Program-made: the position numbers and the translations under genes
Notes under the pieces: model-generated
What the model saw: only the letters and a program-made list of their open reading frames with translations
Told to the model about the DNA's origin: nothing
The model's database searches: none
Origin: Pleodorina starrii
Lineage: Eukaryota; Chlorophyta; Chlorophyceae; Chlamydomonadales; Volvocaceae
Assembly (NCBI GenBank): GCA_030267565.1
Contig: BRXU01000013.1
Location: 186,001 to 250,000 of the forward strand
Reading direction: 5' to 3'
Length of the DNA: 64,000 bases
Shown here: positions 23,801-35,700 of the stretch, one piece after another
How the letters are laid out: each line of letters opens with the position of its first letter
Position numbering within the stretch: the stretch's first letter is position 1

Positions 23801-26800
23801 TCGGGGCTGGGCCCATGGGTCGGGGCTGGGCCCATGGGTCGAGGCTGGGCCCTTGGGTCGAGGCTGGGCCCATGGGTCGAGGCTGGGCCCATGGGCCGAG
23901 GCTGGGCCCATGGGCCGAGGCTGGGCCCATGGGCCGAGGCTGGGCCCATGGGTCGAGGCTGGGCCCATGGGCCGAGGCTGGGCCCATGGGTCGAGGCTGG
24001 GCCCATGGGTCGAGGCTGGGCCCATGGGTCGAGGCTGGGCCCATGGGTCGAGGCTGGGCCCATGGGTCGAGGCTGGGCCCATGGGTCGAGGCTGGGCCCA
24101 TGGGTCGAGGCTGGGCCCATGAGTCGAGGCTGGGCCCATGGGCCGAGGCTGGGCCATGGGCCGAGGCTGGACCCATGGGTCGAGGCTGGGCCCATGGGTC
24201 GAGGCTGGGCCGATGGGTCGAGGCTGGGCCCATGGGTCGAGGCTGGGCCCATGGGCCGAGGCTGGGCCCATGGGCCGAGGCTGGGCCCATGGGCCGAGGC
24301 TGGGCCCATGGGTCGAGGCTGGGCCCACGGGTCGAGGCTGGGCCGATGGGTCGAGGCTGGGCCCATGGGTCGAGGCTGGGCCCATGGGCCGAGGCTGGGC
24401 CCATGGGTCGAGGCTGGGCCCATGGGCCGAGGCTGGGCCCATGGGTCGAGGCTGGGCCCTTGGGTCGAGGCTGGGCCCTTGGGTCGAGGCTGGGCCCTTG
24501 GGTCGAGGCTGGGCCCATGGGTCGAGGCTGGGCCCATGGGTCGAGGCTGGGCCCATGGGTCGAGGCTGGGCCCATGGGCCGAGGCTGGGCCCATGGGCCG
24601 AGGCTGGGCCCATGGGTCGAGGCTGAGCCCATGGGTCGAGGCTGGGCCCATGGGTCGAGGCTGGGCCCATGGGTCGAGGCTGGGCCCATGGGTCGAGGCT
24701 GGGCCCATGGGCCGAGGCTGGGCCCATGGGCCGAGGCTGGGCCCATAGGCCGAGGCTGGGCCCATGGGCCGAGGCTGGGCCCATGGGTCGAGGCTGGGCC
24801 CATGGGCCGAGGCTGGGCCCATGGGCCGAGGCTGGGCCCATGGGTCGAGGCTGGGCCCATGGGTCGAGGCTGGGCCCATGGGTCGAGGCTGGGCCCATGG
24901 GTCGAGGCTGGGCCCATGGGCCGAGGCTGGGCCCATGGGCCGAGGCTGGGCCCATGGGTCGAGGCTGGGCCCATGGGCCGAGGCTGGGCCCATGGGTCGA
25001 GGCTGGGCCCATGGGTCGAGGCTGGGCCCATGGGTCGAGGTTGGGCCCATGGGTCGAGGCTGGGCCCATGGGTCGAGGCTGGGCCCATGGGTCGAGGCTG
25101 GGCCCATGGGCCGAGGCTGGACCCATGGGTCGAGGCTGGGCCCATGGGTCGAGGCTGGGCCCATGGGCCGAGGCTGGGCCCATGGGTCGAGGCTGGGCCC
25201 ATGGGTCGAGGCTGGGCCCATGGGTCGAGGCTGGGCCCATGGGTCGAGGCTGGGCCCATGGGTCGAGGCTGGGCCCATGGGCCGAGGCTGGACCCATGGG
25301 TCGAGGCTGGGCCCATGGGTCGAGGCTGGGCCCATGGGCCGAGGCTGGACCCATGGGTCGAGGCTGGGCCCATGGGTCGAGGCTGGGCCAATGGGTCGAG
25401 GCTGGGCCCATGGGCCGAGGCTTTGCGTATGGGTCGAGGCTGGGCCCATGGGCCGAGGCTGGGCCCATGGGTCGAGGCTGGGCCCTTGGGTCGAGGCTGG
25501 GCCCATGGGTCGAGGCTGGGCCCATGGGCCGAGGCTGGGCCCATGGGCCGAGGCTGGGCCCATGGGCCGAGGCTGGGCCCATGGGTCGAGGCTGGGCCCA
25601 TGGGTCGAGGCTGGGCCCATGGGTCGAGGCTGGGCCCATGGGTCGAGGCTGGGCCCATGGGTCGAGGCTGGGCCCATGGGTCGAGGCTGGGCCCATGGGT
25701 CGGGGCTGGGCCCATGGGTCGGGGCTGGGCCCATGGGTCGAGGCTGGGCCCTTGGGTCGAGGCTGGGCCCATGGGTCGAGGCTGGGCCCATGGGCCGAGG
25801 CTGGGCCCATGGGCCGAGGCTGGGCCCATGGGCCGAGGCTGGGCCCATGGGTCGAGGCTGGGCCCATGGGCCGAGGCTGGGCCCATGGGTCGAGGCTGGG
25901 CCCATGGGTCGAGGCTGGGCCCATGGGTCGAGGCTGGGCCCATGGGTCGAGGCTGGGCCCATGGGTCGAGGCTGGGCCCATGGGTCGAGGCTGGGCCCAT
26001 GGGTCGAGGCTGGGCCCATGAGTCGAGGCTGGGCCCATGGGCCGAGGCTGGGCCATGGGCCGAGGCTGGACCCATGGGTCGAGGCTGGGCCCATGGGTCG
26101 AGGCTGGGCCGATGGGTCGAGGCTGGGCCCATGGGTCGAGGCTGGGCCCATGGGCCGAGGCTGGGCCCATGGGCCGAGGCTGGGCCCATGGGCCGAGGCT
26201 GGGCCCATGGGTCGAGGCTGGGCCCACGGGTCGAGGCTGGGCCGATGGGTCGAGGCTGGGCCCATGGGTCGAGGCTGGGCCCATGGGCCGAGGCTGGGCC
26301 CATGGGTCGAGGCTGGGCCCATGGGCCGAGGCTGGGCCCATGGGTCGAGGCTGGGCCCATGGGTCGAGGCTGGGCCCATGGGCCGAGGCTGGGCCCATGG
26401 GTCGAGGCTGGGCCCTTGGGTCGAGGCTGGGCCCTTGGGTCGAGGCTGGGCCCTTGGGTCGAGGCTGGGCCCATGGGTCGAGGCTGGGCCCATGGGTCGA
26501 GGCTGGGCCCATGGGTCGAGGCTGGGCCCATGGGTCGAGGCTGGGCCCATGGGCCGAGGCTGGGCCCATGGGCCGAGGCTGGGCCCATGGGCCGAGGCTG
26601 GGCCCATGGGCCGAGGCTGGGCCCATGGGCCGAGGCTGGGCCCATGGGTCGAGGCTGGGCCCTTGGGTCGAGGCTGGGCCCATGGGTCGAGGCTGGGCCC
26701 ATGGGCCGAGGCTGGACCCATGGGTCGAGGCTGGGCCCATGGGCCGAGGCTGGGCCCATGGGCCGAGGCTGGGCCCATGGGTCGAGGCTGGGCCCATGGG

Positions 26801-27051
26801 CCGAGGCTGGGCCCATGGGCCGAGGCTGGGCCCATGGGCCGAGGCTGGGCCCATGGGTCGAGGCTGGGCCGATGGGTCGAGGCTGGGCCCATGGGTCGAG
26901 GCTGGGCCCATGGGTCGAGGCTGGGCCCATGGGCCGAGGCTGGACCCATGGGTCGAGGCTGGGCCCATGGGTCGAGGCTGGGCCCATGGGCCGAGGCTGG
27001 ACCCATGGGTCGAGGCTGGGCCCATGAGTCGAGGCTGGGCCCATGGGCCCA
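20846..27051. repeat. 19-bp minisatellite, about 326 units, with higher-order structure
   Basis: The unit is GGGCCCATGGGYCGAGGCT (19 bp), repeated almost without interruption for 6.2 kb. The main variation is T or C at the Y position. Rarer variants are GACCC, TTGCGTATGGG, CCCTTGGG, GGCCGATGGG and GGGCCAATGGG. Single-unit length variants also occur, for example an 18-bp unit at 24151 and again at 26050. Where units carry C, the 12-bp palindrome GGCCCATGGGCC arises. Since 19 is not a multiple of three and the unit creates no stop in any frame, both strands stay open in all three frames and predict 19-residue repeats (such as MGRGWAHGSRLGPWVEAGP on the plus strand). A block of about 1.85 kb (about 22.61-24.46 kb) recurs at 24.51-26.36 kb with an exact offset of 1,899 bp. 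I treat the open frames as a by-product, not a gene. Confidence 0.97.
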
Positions 27052-27733
27052 CGGGCTCTTCGTTTAAGCGTTCCAAAAAACGAATGACCGCACCAGCAAT
27101 GACCAAACACCTAACGCGCCAACACCCCAACACACCACACCGCGTGCCTCGTGCCTCCTCTCCCGTGCCAGCCAGTCAGTCAGTCAGGCAGTAAGTTGCT
27201 CGAAAGGCCGCATGCAGAGAAAGTGAAAATACAACATGCCCGCCGCTATTACGTATTATCAGTACAAGGCCAGAGACAAAGCACCGCTTGAAGGTACAAG
27301 AAGACGACATTGAACCGGAAAGAACCACCGCGGCGAACATGTGCGTGTGTACATGTGCTCTGCGCGCACGCCCGTCCAAAACGACTTGCGGTCATCCGTG
27401 CATAGAATCGGCACCGCCACGGCCCGACACCGGGGACACTCAGCTACTCGCCACTACGGCAGGAGTGCACAAACAAAAGTTGGTAAACTGTACAACGGTG
27501 TACTGCGTCGTGTACAGGGCCGCGGGCTACGAGGTTGTCGGAGTATCTGAACGGTACCCCCCCGCACGCGGCGCATCGCCACCAGGAAAGGAACGAAACA
27601 CCGCCCCCCAAACACACACACACACACAAATACAGCCCCCCTTCAACCCCCCCCTCTCTTAGACGCCGCCGCCGCTGCCGCCCCTCGTCCTCCGCCTCCT
27701 TCTCCTCCTCCAATCTCCCACCCCGCCATTTCC
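27052..27733. other. sequence between the minisatellite and the reductase stop codon
   Basis: It includes a short TCAG-type run near 27168-27187 and, beyond it, the presumed 3' UTR of the reductase gene on the minus strand, with a CA-rich run near 27610-27628. I see no separate gene. Confidence 0.45.
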
Positions 27734-30700
27734 TCACTGCATCTCAAACCCAGCCCGCCGCAGCATCTCCCGCACCTCCGTCACCTTCTCCCGCACCCGC
27801 CCCATCGCCCGCCCCGCCGCGACCTCCTGCTCGTCCAACATGCGCCACCGCCGCCAGTCCACCACCCGCACGCCGCGCTGCCGCAGCAGCGCACTGAGTC
27901 CCCCCAGGCCGGGCGGACCCGCCGACCCGTGGGTCATCTCCGCGGCGCGCACCAGCGCGTCCGTGTCCGCCACCAGGCTGGCCGCCGTCTCGTCAGCGTC
28001 CACCAGATTGGTCCCGATGATGCCGGTGGGGCCGCGCTTCAACCAGCCCACCACATACAAACCCAGGTCGGTGGCGGGGGCGGCGCCGCCACCGTTGGCG
28101 GCGGCGGCCGCGCCGCTGTTCAGCGTGTCGGCTGGGCTCGCCTGAGGACCCGTGGGAGTTGGGGCGTGCGAGCTCAAGTGAGGTGCGATGAGGCGGAAAG
28201 CAGCGGCAGCTACTGAGATGAGAGGAGGGAGGCAGGGAGGGAGGCAGAGGGGCGGTCACGCAACGAACACGACCCCAGTGAAAAACCACACTCGGCAGGA
28301 GGGCTCAACCCGGCATCCGATGCTCCAGCTGTTGAGCGGCCCCCCGTCCAACCCCCACGTCGCCTCCGTTCCACCGCCCCAGTGGTATCGTCTTCATCCT
28401 CCACCCCATCCCGCCCCTCCCGCCCCGCCCCGCTCCCCTATCCCCGCCCGCTCTCCACCTGCTTCAGTACGCGCCCCTCCCGGTGCACCACCACACCGCG
28501 GCGGCTGTCGAAGGCGACACCCTAAAGGGCGAAGGGGCGGAGGGACGGAGGGACGGGGCGTTGGCAAAAAGGGATGGAGGCACTGTCAGCTCCGGGAATT
28601 AGACGTCCGTATTGCAGGGGGGAGAGAGGGAGGGGAGCGCATTGTCTGCAGAGCCCGGCAGGACTGCCTCAACAACGGCAGACGGGAGATGCCAAGTGCC
28701 GCAGCCCTCGGCGAGCTGCGACGACCCGCCGCCGCACGCAGCCCCCCTTTTAAAAGAGACACACACAGCCTGGGCCAGCACTGGCAATGGCCAGGATCCT
28801 GCGAGCGAGGCCCCGCTGGACGAGAGCCTCAATTCAAACCAAAGGTCATTTACCCCGCCCCCACCCCCCCCCTCGGCACCCACCCACTCGGTCCCTACAG
28901 ACCCTCCGCCTCTCCCCCCCACCCGATACCCCATCCCAACAATCCTAAACTCCCAACCTGCTCGCCTTCATTCGGACAACCCCCTAAAGCTCCCGACATA
29001 CGCCCTTAAACCCCCGAAAACCTCGTACTGCCACGTAATTTCGGCCGAACCTGCAGCGGCAGCGACTTGTAGCCGATGCTCTTGAGCACCAGTTGGCACT
29101 CAATGGTGTCGTACTCGCCGCTGCCAACCGCCACCGACGCGCCGCCAGGGCCGTCCGGCCGTACGACAGTTCGCTCCACTCGGAGACCTGCGCGGCGCGC
29201 GTCGGGCGGGTCAGTGGCCGGGCGGGTGGGCGGGCGGGTGGGCGGGGAGAGAAGCCGCCGAGGAGGGCTGCTGCTGCGCCGGGCAGTTGCACAGTCGCGA
29301 CCCGGGGAGTCGTCACTCATCGCCCATCCGCGAAAGATGCCCCGCAGGGTGATGCCCACCTCACCTCCTGCGCCGCAGGTTCGCCTCCCTCCCCCAGTAC
29401 ACCGCCCCCCTCCCCCTCGCCCCCGCCCCCCCAACTCCTCCCTCCCTCACCCGTGACGGCGCCGTCGGGTCCCTCCCTCCGGATCTCCACCGGGTTGCGA
29501 TAAAACTGAAAGAACAGATCCCGCCGCGCCGCCTCCTCCTCCGCCCCCTTCGCAGCGCCCCCCGCCCCCGCCGCCTCCGCCGCGTCCGCCACCGCCCGGG
29601 TGACCAGCTCGTGCACGCGGCGCTTGAGGCGAGTGGCCTTCATCTCGGCCGCGTCCGCCTCCGAAACCACCAGCTGGTCGGGGGCTGCCGTACGGGCCGA
29701 CACGCCGCACTCGGTGAGCAGCTCCTTGAGCTCCTTGGGGGTGCAGGCGGCCTTCGGGGGGGGGAGGGGGGGTTTTGAGGGGGGTTTGGGGGGTTGTGTG
29801 TGTGCGTGTTGGGATAGGTGAAGGGAAAATATGTGATCGGGGGATCGGGGGAGGTGGGTTGGGGTAGGTAAGGGATGCTGTTTGAGTGAGTGACGGCCCC
29901 CACAGCCCCTCAGCCCCCACAGCCCTCAACCTCGCCCCCCAGCCCCCGCCCCCCCCGCCCCCCCCGCCCCCCAGCCCCCCCCCAGTCCCCACCTGCACGG
30001 GCCCCCTCCTGGCCACCAGGTGCACCTCCCGCACCGAGCTCCCCGCCGCCCCACCGCCCCCGAAGCCCGGCCCCCCCCGCCCCGCCAGCTGAGCCAGCGC
30101 GTGTGCCGCCATGTCAGTGGGCACGAAGCGGGCGGGCGGGGCCAGCAGAGCCCGGGCGCAGTCAAGAGCCACATTGCCGATACCGCAGATAGCCACAGAG
30201 CGGACCTGCGGCGGCGAGAGGCGAGAGGGGAGGGGAGGAGAGGGCCGGGCAGGAAAGGTGCTGAGTTGGGGGTTGCAAAGTGCGAGATGCGTCGGAGGGG
30301 GGAAAGCGGGAGGGGAGGGGGTGGCTGGGGGAGCGTGGGCCACACATCCGCGTCGAGCCCCGTTGGCTCTGGCGCAACCCAAAGACCCGGCTCCGAAACC
30401 CACAAAACAACTCGAACCTGAAGACCCTCTTGGACCCCCTTCACCTCCTTCCCATCCTTCCACACACCCCGCCCCGCTTCCTTCCCTCCCTCACCTTGGA
30501 CAGGTCTATGGGCAGGTGCGCCGCGTCCGGGTGGCCGTTGTACCACCACACGAACTCGCGAGCAGAAAACACACCGCCACCACCGCCACCGCCACCGCCA
30601 TCCGTGCTGCCCACGGACGGTTCCTCCCCGGGAATCCCCAGCCGCCGGTCGCTCTCCGCCCCATACGCCAGGACGACCTGTACGGCAAAAGAAGCAAAAA

Positions 30701-32200
30701 ATAAAGCGGCCACGAGCGCTTGAAGAGCATTCCCAGCCACCCCCGGGAGCCCCGCGTGCCTTTGTAATACCCTTTCTCTCTCCCTCTTCTGTTTGTCCCC
30801 TCCCAGCTCCCCCTCCCCCTCTCCCAGCTCCCTCTCCCTCTCCCTCTCTCCCTCACCGCGTGGTGCAGCGCCCTCAGCTCGCTGACGTCCACGTCCCTGC
30901 CCACGAGCACGTTGCCATGGAAACTGACCCGCGGGTCGGCAGCCACGGAGCCGAACTGGTTGATCACGTTCTGTGGCAGCGACGGGGGCAGCAGCCGGAA
31001 GCGGGACAGCGGCAGCAGCAGCATTGGGAACAGCAGCGGGGCAGCAACGGGGCGGGTCTTCCGCGGGGTGTCCCTCCCTCCTTCCGTCCTTCCTCGTCGC
31101 AGTCAGTTGTCAGTTGTCAGTCAGTCAGTCAGTCAGTCAGTCAGTCAGTCAGTCAGTCGGGTGGGCAGGGCCTGTCGAGAGGCACGGCCAAAGTAGGGCT
31201 GTAGGGCCCAACCCTCGCCCTCATCCGGTTCCACCCCAACCCCCCAACCCCCCCTGGAGCCCACCTTGGTGTCCTGGTGGTCGGGTGCCACCCCCGAGCG
31301 CACCAGACCGAATGGCGTGGGCAGCCGGTCCTGTAGAGGAAGAGGGGAAGGGGGGAGGGGTAAGAAGAATGAAATGTGAGAGCGGGGCGCGAAAGGCCCT
31401 GGAGGGCGTTAGAGGGCAGGGGAGGGAAAAGGGGCGCCCGAAGGTTGGGCCGTGGGGCCGGTGGCGGTGGCGGCGGTGGCGACGGCAGGCCGCGCCCTTC
31501 CTGCCCACCTGCCTGCCTTCCTCCGTGCCTACCTGCCGGCCACCCTCTTCAACAACCCCAAACCCCTGTAGCCTAGCACCCAGCCGCCCACCCTAGCCAC
31601 CCTCCTCACCCACCCACCAGGACAGAGATGTGAACTGCGTCCCCGTAGCGCTTCAGAAGCTGCAGGGGGAAAGGGGTTGGGGAGCAGGGGGGGCGGAGAG
31701 GGCGTGTTTGGTCGGCTAAGGACGCCAAGGGGTGGCCAAGTGGGGCGTGGCTGGGTTGGGGTGGGTTGTGTGGACTCAAGGTGGGCTCCAGGGGGGGAAG
31801 CAGCCCCGCCCTCCCGAGTTACGGAAGAGGGAAATCCCGGGGTTGGGATTCCACACGCCATGAAATGCGGGACTCTTCGCAACCGGAAAACACGTGAGAT
31901 GGGGGCGACAAGCTGTCCGTCGTGCAGCAAGCAGCGACGTCGCGCGACACGGATAAACAAGCCCACGCGCTCCTGCTCGCTCATGATTCACATGAGGCTC
32001 ACCCGATCAACGGTGTAAAAGCCTGCTGGGCCAGAGCCGACGACACAAATGTGCAGCTTTCCCGGCACCGTTGCGTTTACTCCCGTCGTGAACGCAGCGG
32101 ACAAACAATTCAGAGATTTCGTGATAAAGCCATTGTGACTGGTGGCTTTGACAATGCTGCTTTCTAAAGCCAAGACGTGGTGTGCTGCGAGTCGCATCAT
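27734..32200 (-). CDS. mitochondrial NADPH:adrenodoxin (ferredoxin) oxidoreductase
   Basis: Ten exons on the minus strand: 32200-32003, 31659-31618, 31330-31265, 30970-30857, 30677-30495, 30205-29993, 29751-29451, 29187-29051, 28521-28459, 28141-27734; about 574 residues. All junctions are in phase. The N-terminus is a basic, Ser/Thr-rich presequence of about 45 residues, followed by LHICVVGSGPAGFY (FAD-binding GxGxxG, residues 55-60). Then come PTPFGLVRSGVAPDHQDTK, NVINQFGSV, the NADP-binding GIGNVALD (about 209), LKSIGYKS and GWLKRGPTGIIGTN (about 471), in the order found in human FDXR and yeast Arh1. These enzymes pass electrons from NADPH through FAD to a [2Fe-2S] ferredoxin for Fe-S cluster and heme synthesis in the mitochondrial matrix. 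The exon 5, 6 and 7 regions carry Gly/Ala-rich insertions absent from animal enzymes. The gene is divergent from the one starting at 32703, about 500 bases away. Confidence 0.92.
31101..31158. repeat. TCAG tetranucleotide microsatellite
   Basis: About 58 bases of TCAG repeats, the first few interrupted by TTG, lie inside the third intron of the reductase gene. A shorter run of the same motif lies just right of the minisatellite near 27168. Confidence 0.9.
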
Positions 32201-32702
32201 TTCTTCCGGTTAGGGTTGGTTGTCGACGGAACAGTCAGCGCTTCCGTGACTCTGACGGCAAGGTCATGGAATTGCGGCTCAGTAGGCTCTACTCGTCTAC
32301 TGATGTCCTATGGTACAACTACGCCAGGGACGCTTGTCGTGAATCAGCCCCGTGAACCACGGGCGGTCGGGCGCACTCCGGATAAGCCTAGTAACAATAT
32401 GAACGGACGTCGTGTAGGAATGGGTTGACAAGGCAGCGAAGTGAGGGCGATGCGTTTCATCTATGGGTTGCGCCATTATGGAATCAGAGCGCTACGGTGG
32501 GAAGAATCCCAGCATACGACACGCGATGACAAAGAAACAGCAAACCGCAACGGTGGTATTGGTTTCACGTCTTCTGTTGGTTTAATGCCGTAGAGTATAA
32601 TAATTGAGCCTCATTCAGGTTTCACTGTCCCCCAGGATTAGCACCGCCAGACCCTGTGTGGACCCTGGGCCCTGGTGACAGCCGGGGGTTCGCCAACCTT
32701 CA
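32201..32702. promoter_or_regulatory. divergent intergenic region (shared promoter region, inferred)
   Basis: About 500 bases separate the reductase start (minus) from the proposed start of the membrane protein gene (plus). I see no clear core promoter motif. The assignment rests only on the head-to-head gene arrangement. Confidence 0.3.
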
Positions 32703-35700
32703 ATGCGTGCCTTCAGGACAAGTATTATTGGACGTAAAAGATGGTGTCTAAATCAGGTAATTTTGGCTGACCCGAGAGGTTACCGATGTGACAATCGAAC
32801 CTTCTCCGCCCATCCGCTTGCAAATGCCGCAGAATGTCTGGTAACTTCGCCCTATCCTTGCACGACCATCTGTAATGGTGCACCAGATTCCAAATGTCAC
32901 CGCATGTGCCGTAGCAATGGTCCCGCGCTTTCCTGACTCCCAACGCCTCGTGCCCCTCAGGGCTCGCCCTGCCCCCTGCGGCACGCATCGCAGCAACCGC
33001 TTCTTCCCCGTCGCGCCCTGCAGCTATGCGGCGCCTTAATTAAGCCCAACAGCAGCACCTCCACACCAGCCCCACCTGATCCTCACACCCCGCCCAGCAG
33101 CTCCCAACAGCTCCTGGACCCCAACCAGGGACAGCAACCGCCGGCCCAACCCCAACTCCCCACGAAGCATGCCGCAACCGGCGACCGGACCCCGGCATCC
33201 AGCCCCAGCCCCAGCGCCGGGCCTAGTCGCAGCCCTACACCAGGCCCCGGGCCTGGACCCGGACCCAACAGCCAGCCCCCAAACACCCCCAACGGCGACG
33301 GCGGCCTGTCCACCCGGCTACGGTCTTGGATCCTGCTGCTGGCCGAGTACGGCGGAATCTACGGTACGGCTGCCGTACTGATCGCAGCGCTGACGCGAGT
33401 GGACGCGTTCGGCGGTCTGCACTGGGACTTTGCTGACGTGGCTTTGGGCCTGGGGCTGATGGCTCCCGCGATGGCGTTCGACGCGGTGGTGGGGTTGCCT
33501 GATTGGGCAACCCGGCAGGAGGACGCGGCCCAGGTGGTGCGCCTGTTCGTGGACCCCGACCTGCTGCCGCAGCAACAGAAGAAGAAGAAGACGGAGGAGA
33601 AGAATGAGGCGGAGGAGGACAAACCGACCCCCGGTTCTGACCACCAGCAGCAGCAGCAGCAAGAGGAGGGTCAGTCGAAGGTACATGGGGCAGCAGCGGC
33701 AGCAGCAACGTCAACGGCTTTCGTTGCTGCGGATGGGGCGGTTGTCGGTGCGACGAGCACCAGCGCCACCAGCAGCACCAGCGGCCGCGAAGGTGACAGC
33801 AGCAGCACCAACAGCAGCACCAGCAGCAGCAGCGCCGACGGCGTCAGCATCTTCAGCAGCGAGCGCACAGAGGGGGTTATTACACAAGCAGTCACCCTGC
33901 CCGCCTCAGCCATCGCGGCAACCTCCACCTCCTCCTCCTCCTCCTCGGGGGCAAGTCCGGGCTTGGCGGCGACCATGCGGCCAGCCACGGCGGCAGCGGC
34001 GGGGGATCAAAGCAGCCCCATCAGCAGCCCCATCAGCAGCAGCAGCGGCAGCACGGCGGGGAGCAGCTCGGAAACCGGCGCTGCGAGTGGCAGCGGCGGC
34101 GGGGCCCCTCCACCTCCACCTCCAGGGCGGCTGTGGGCGGCGGCTCAACGGCTGCGGATGGCGCTGGAGCTCATGCAGGTGTGAGGGGGGCTGAGGGGGG
34201 CACCGGGTGGGGGGTTCACTGAAGGTGGATGTGGGTCGGTGGGTCGGTGGGTCGGTTCAAGAAATGGCTCGTCAGTGGGTCGGTGGTTCGCCGGCTGGGC
34301 AGCGCCATGCAGGTCTGGGCAGCGCAGCGCAGCGCAGCGCAAGGGGGTGAGAATTGTCCATCCATCCGTCAGCAGTGGGGCTGGGCGGGGGGCAGGGCTG
34401 CCCTCCCAGGCATGGCAGAACACCGCCCACCCGCCCCACCCGCCAACCCGCAGGAGTCCTCCATCCGCAACAACCCGGGCGCCCGATTGACCCCCCTCCA
34501 AGAAGTCGCGGTCATCCTGGTTGCCGTAACCGCGGACGAGATGCTGTACCGTGCCGTACTGCTGACGCTCTTTGGCCGCTGGCTCCGAGACCGGGCCTAC
34601 GAGGCGGGCGCGGAGGAGGTCCTGACGCTGCCGGGCGGTCTGCTGGGGGGACAAGTGGACACGGCGGCGGCAGCGCAGTGGGTGGCGCTGGGGGTGGGTT
34701 GCTCTCTGGGGGCGGCGGTGTTTGCCGCCAGGGCCTGGCAGGAGACCCGGGTGGCGGAGCGGCTGAGGGCGATGCAGGAGGCGCAGGCGGAGGAGGCAGC
34801 AAAGGCGCTCAGGTGGGGGCGGGAGCCGGGGCGCTGGGTGCTGGGGTCTCGACTGCCCGGGTCGGGTCGGGTCGGATGCCTGGGTCGGGTGGGGTCGGGT
34901 GAGTTGTTGACCCGTGACCCATGGGTCGGGTCGGGCCGGGTCAGGAAGTTTTAAATTCTCGATACACCCGCGGGGCCACCCGTGTGAGTGATGTCACGGG
35001 ATCTGGCTGCCGCATCCGCCCCCCACTGACATTCCAGCATGTACGGCAGGCAAGCTGCGGTCAGCTGCCACGTGCTTGCCGGCTTGCGTCACTGCTCGTT
35101 CAGCTTCTTGACCTGTCGACCGATCTTAACGATCTGCGCCCCTTTCCCTCCGCCTCTGCCCCTCAACCTGCAGGAAGCAGCGGCTGATGGGGCAGCACGT
35201 CACTGAGGAGGACCTGCGGGAGGAGAGGGAGAAGCAGGTGGGGCTCGCCTCAGGCCTGTGGGGGGGGGAGTGTCCCGTGGGACGTTGGGGCCTTCAGCCT
35301 GATGACCGACTCTCAGCCTCCGCCTTATCCGCCTTCTCCTTATCCGTCTCCTTATCTCCGCCTCGACCCGTATCCGACCCGCTGGGCCCCGAGCCTACCC
35401 GAGCCCTGCCCATCATCCAATCCGCTATCCTGAGCCCCTTCAGCCTCATTGCAACCCGCCTTCAAGTGGGCTGTACTGGGGTTCACCTCCCGCCCCGGCC
35501 CCTTCCCTCCCCATCCCCATCCCCCTCAGGCCCGGCTCCAGACCGCTCAGGCCAGCCTGGTCGCCTCCATCGGGGTGCAGGGGGCGCTGGTGTGGCTGAT
35601 GGAGGGGGGCAGGGAGGTGTACCAGGTAGGGGGGCGGGAGGGGGGGGGACGGTCGGAGGATGGTACCGTCTCTGTGTGTTGGGGGGGCGGGGCGGGGCGG

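Noticed and set aside
20846..27051. CRISPR array
   Set aside because: Units are directly adjacent with no spacers, and the context is eukaryotic nuclear DNA.
20536..27133. Three or more open frames of about 2,000 residues on each strand across the minisatellite
   Set aside because: All frames on both strands are open because the 19-bp unit lacks stops. No frame has flanking sequence, splice structure or domain that favours it over the others.
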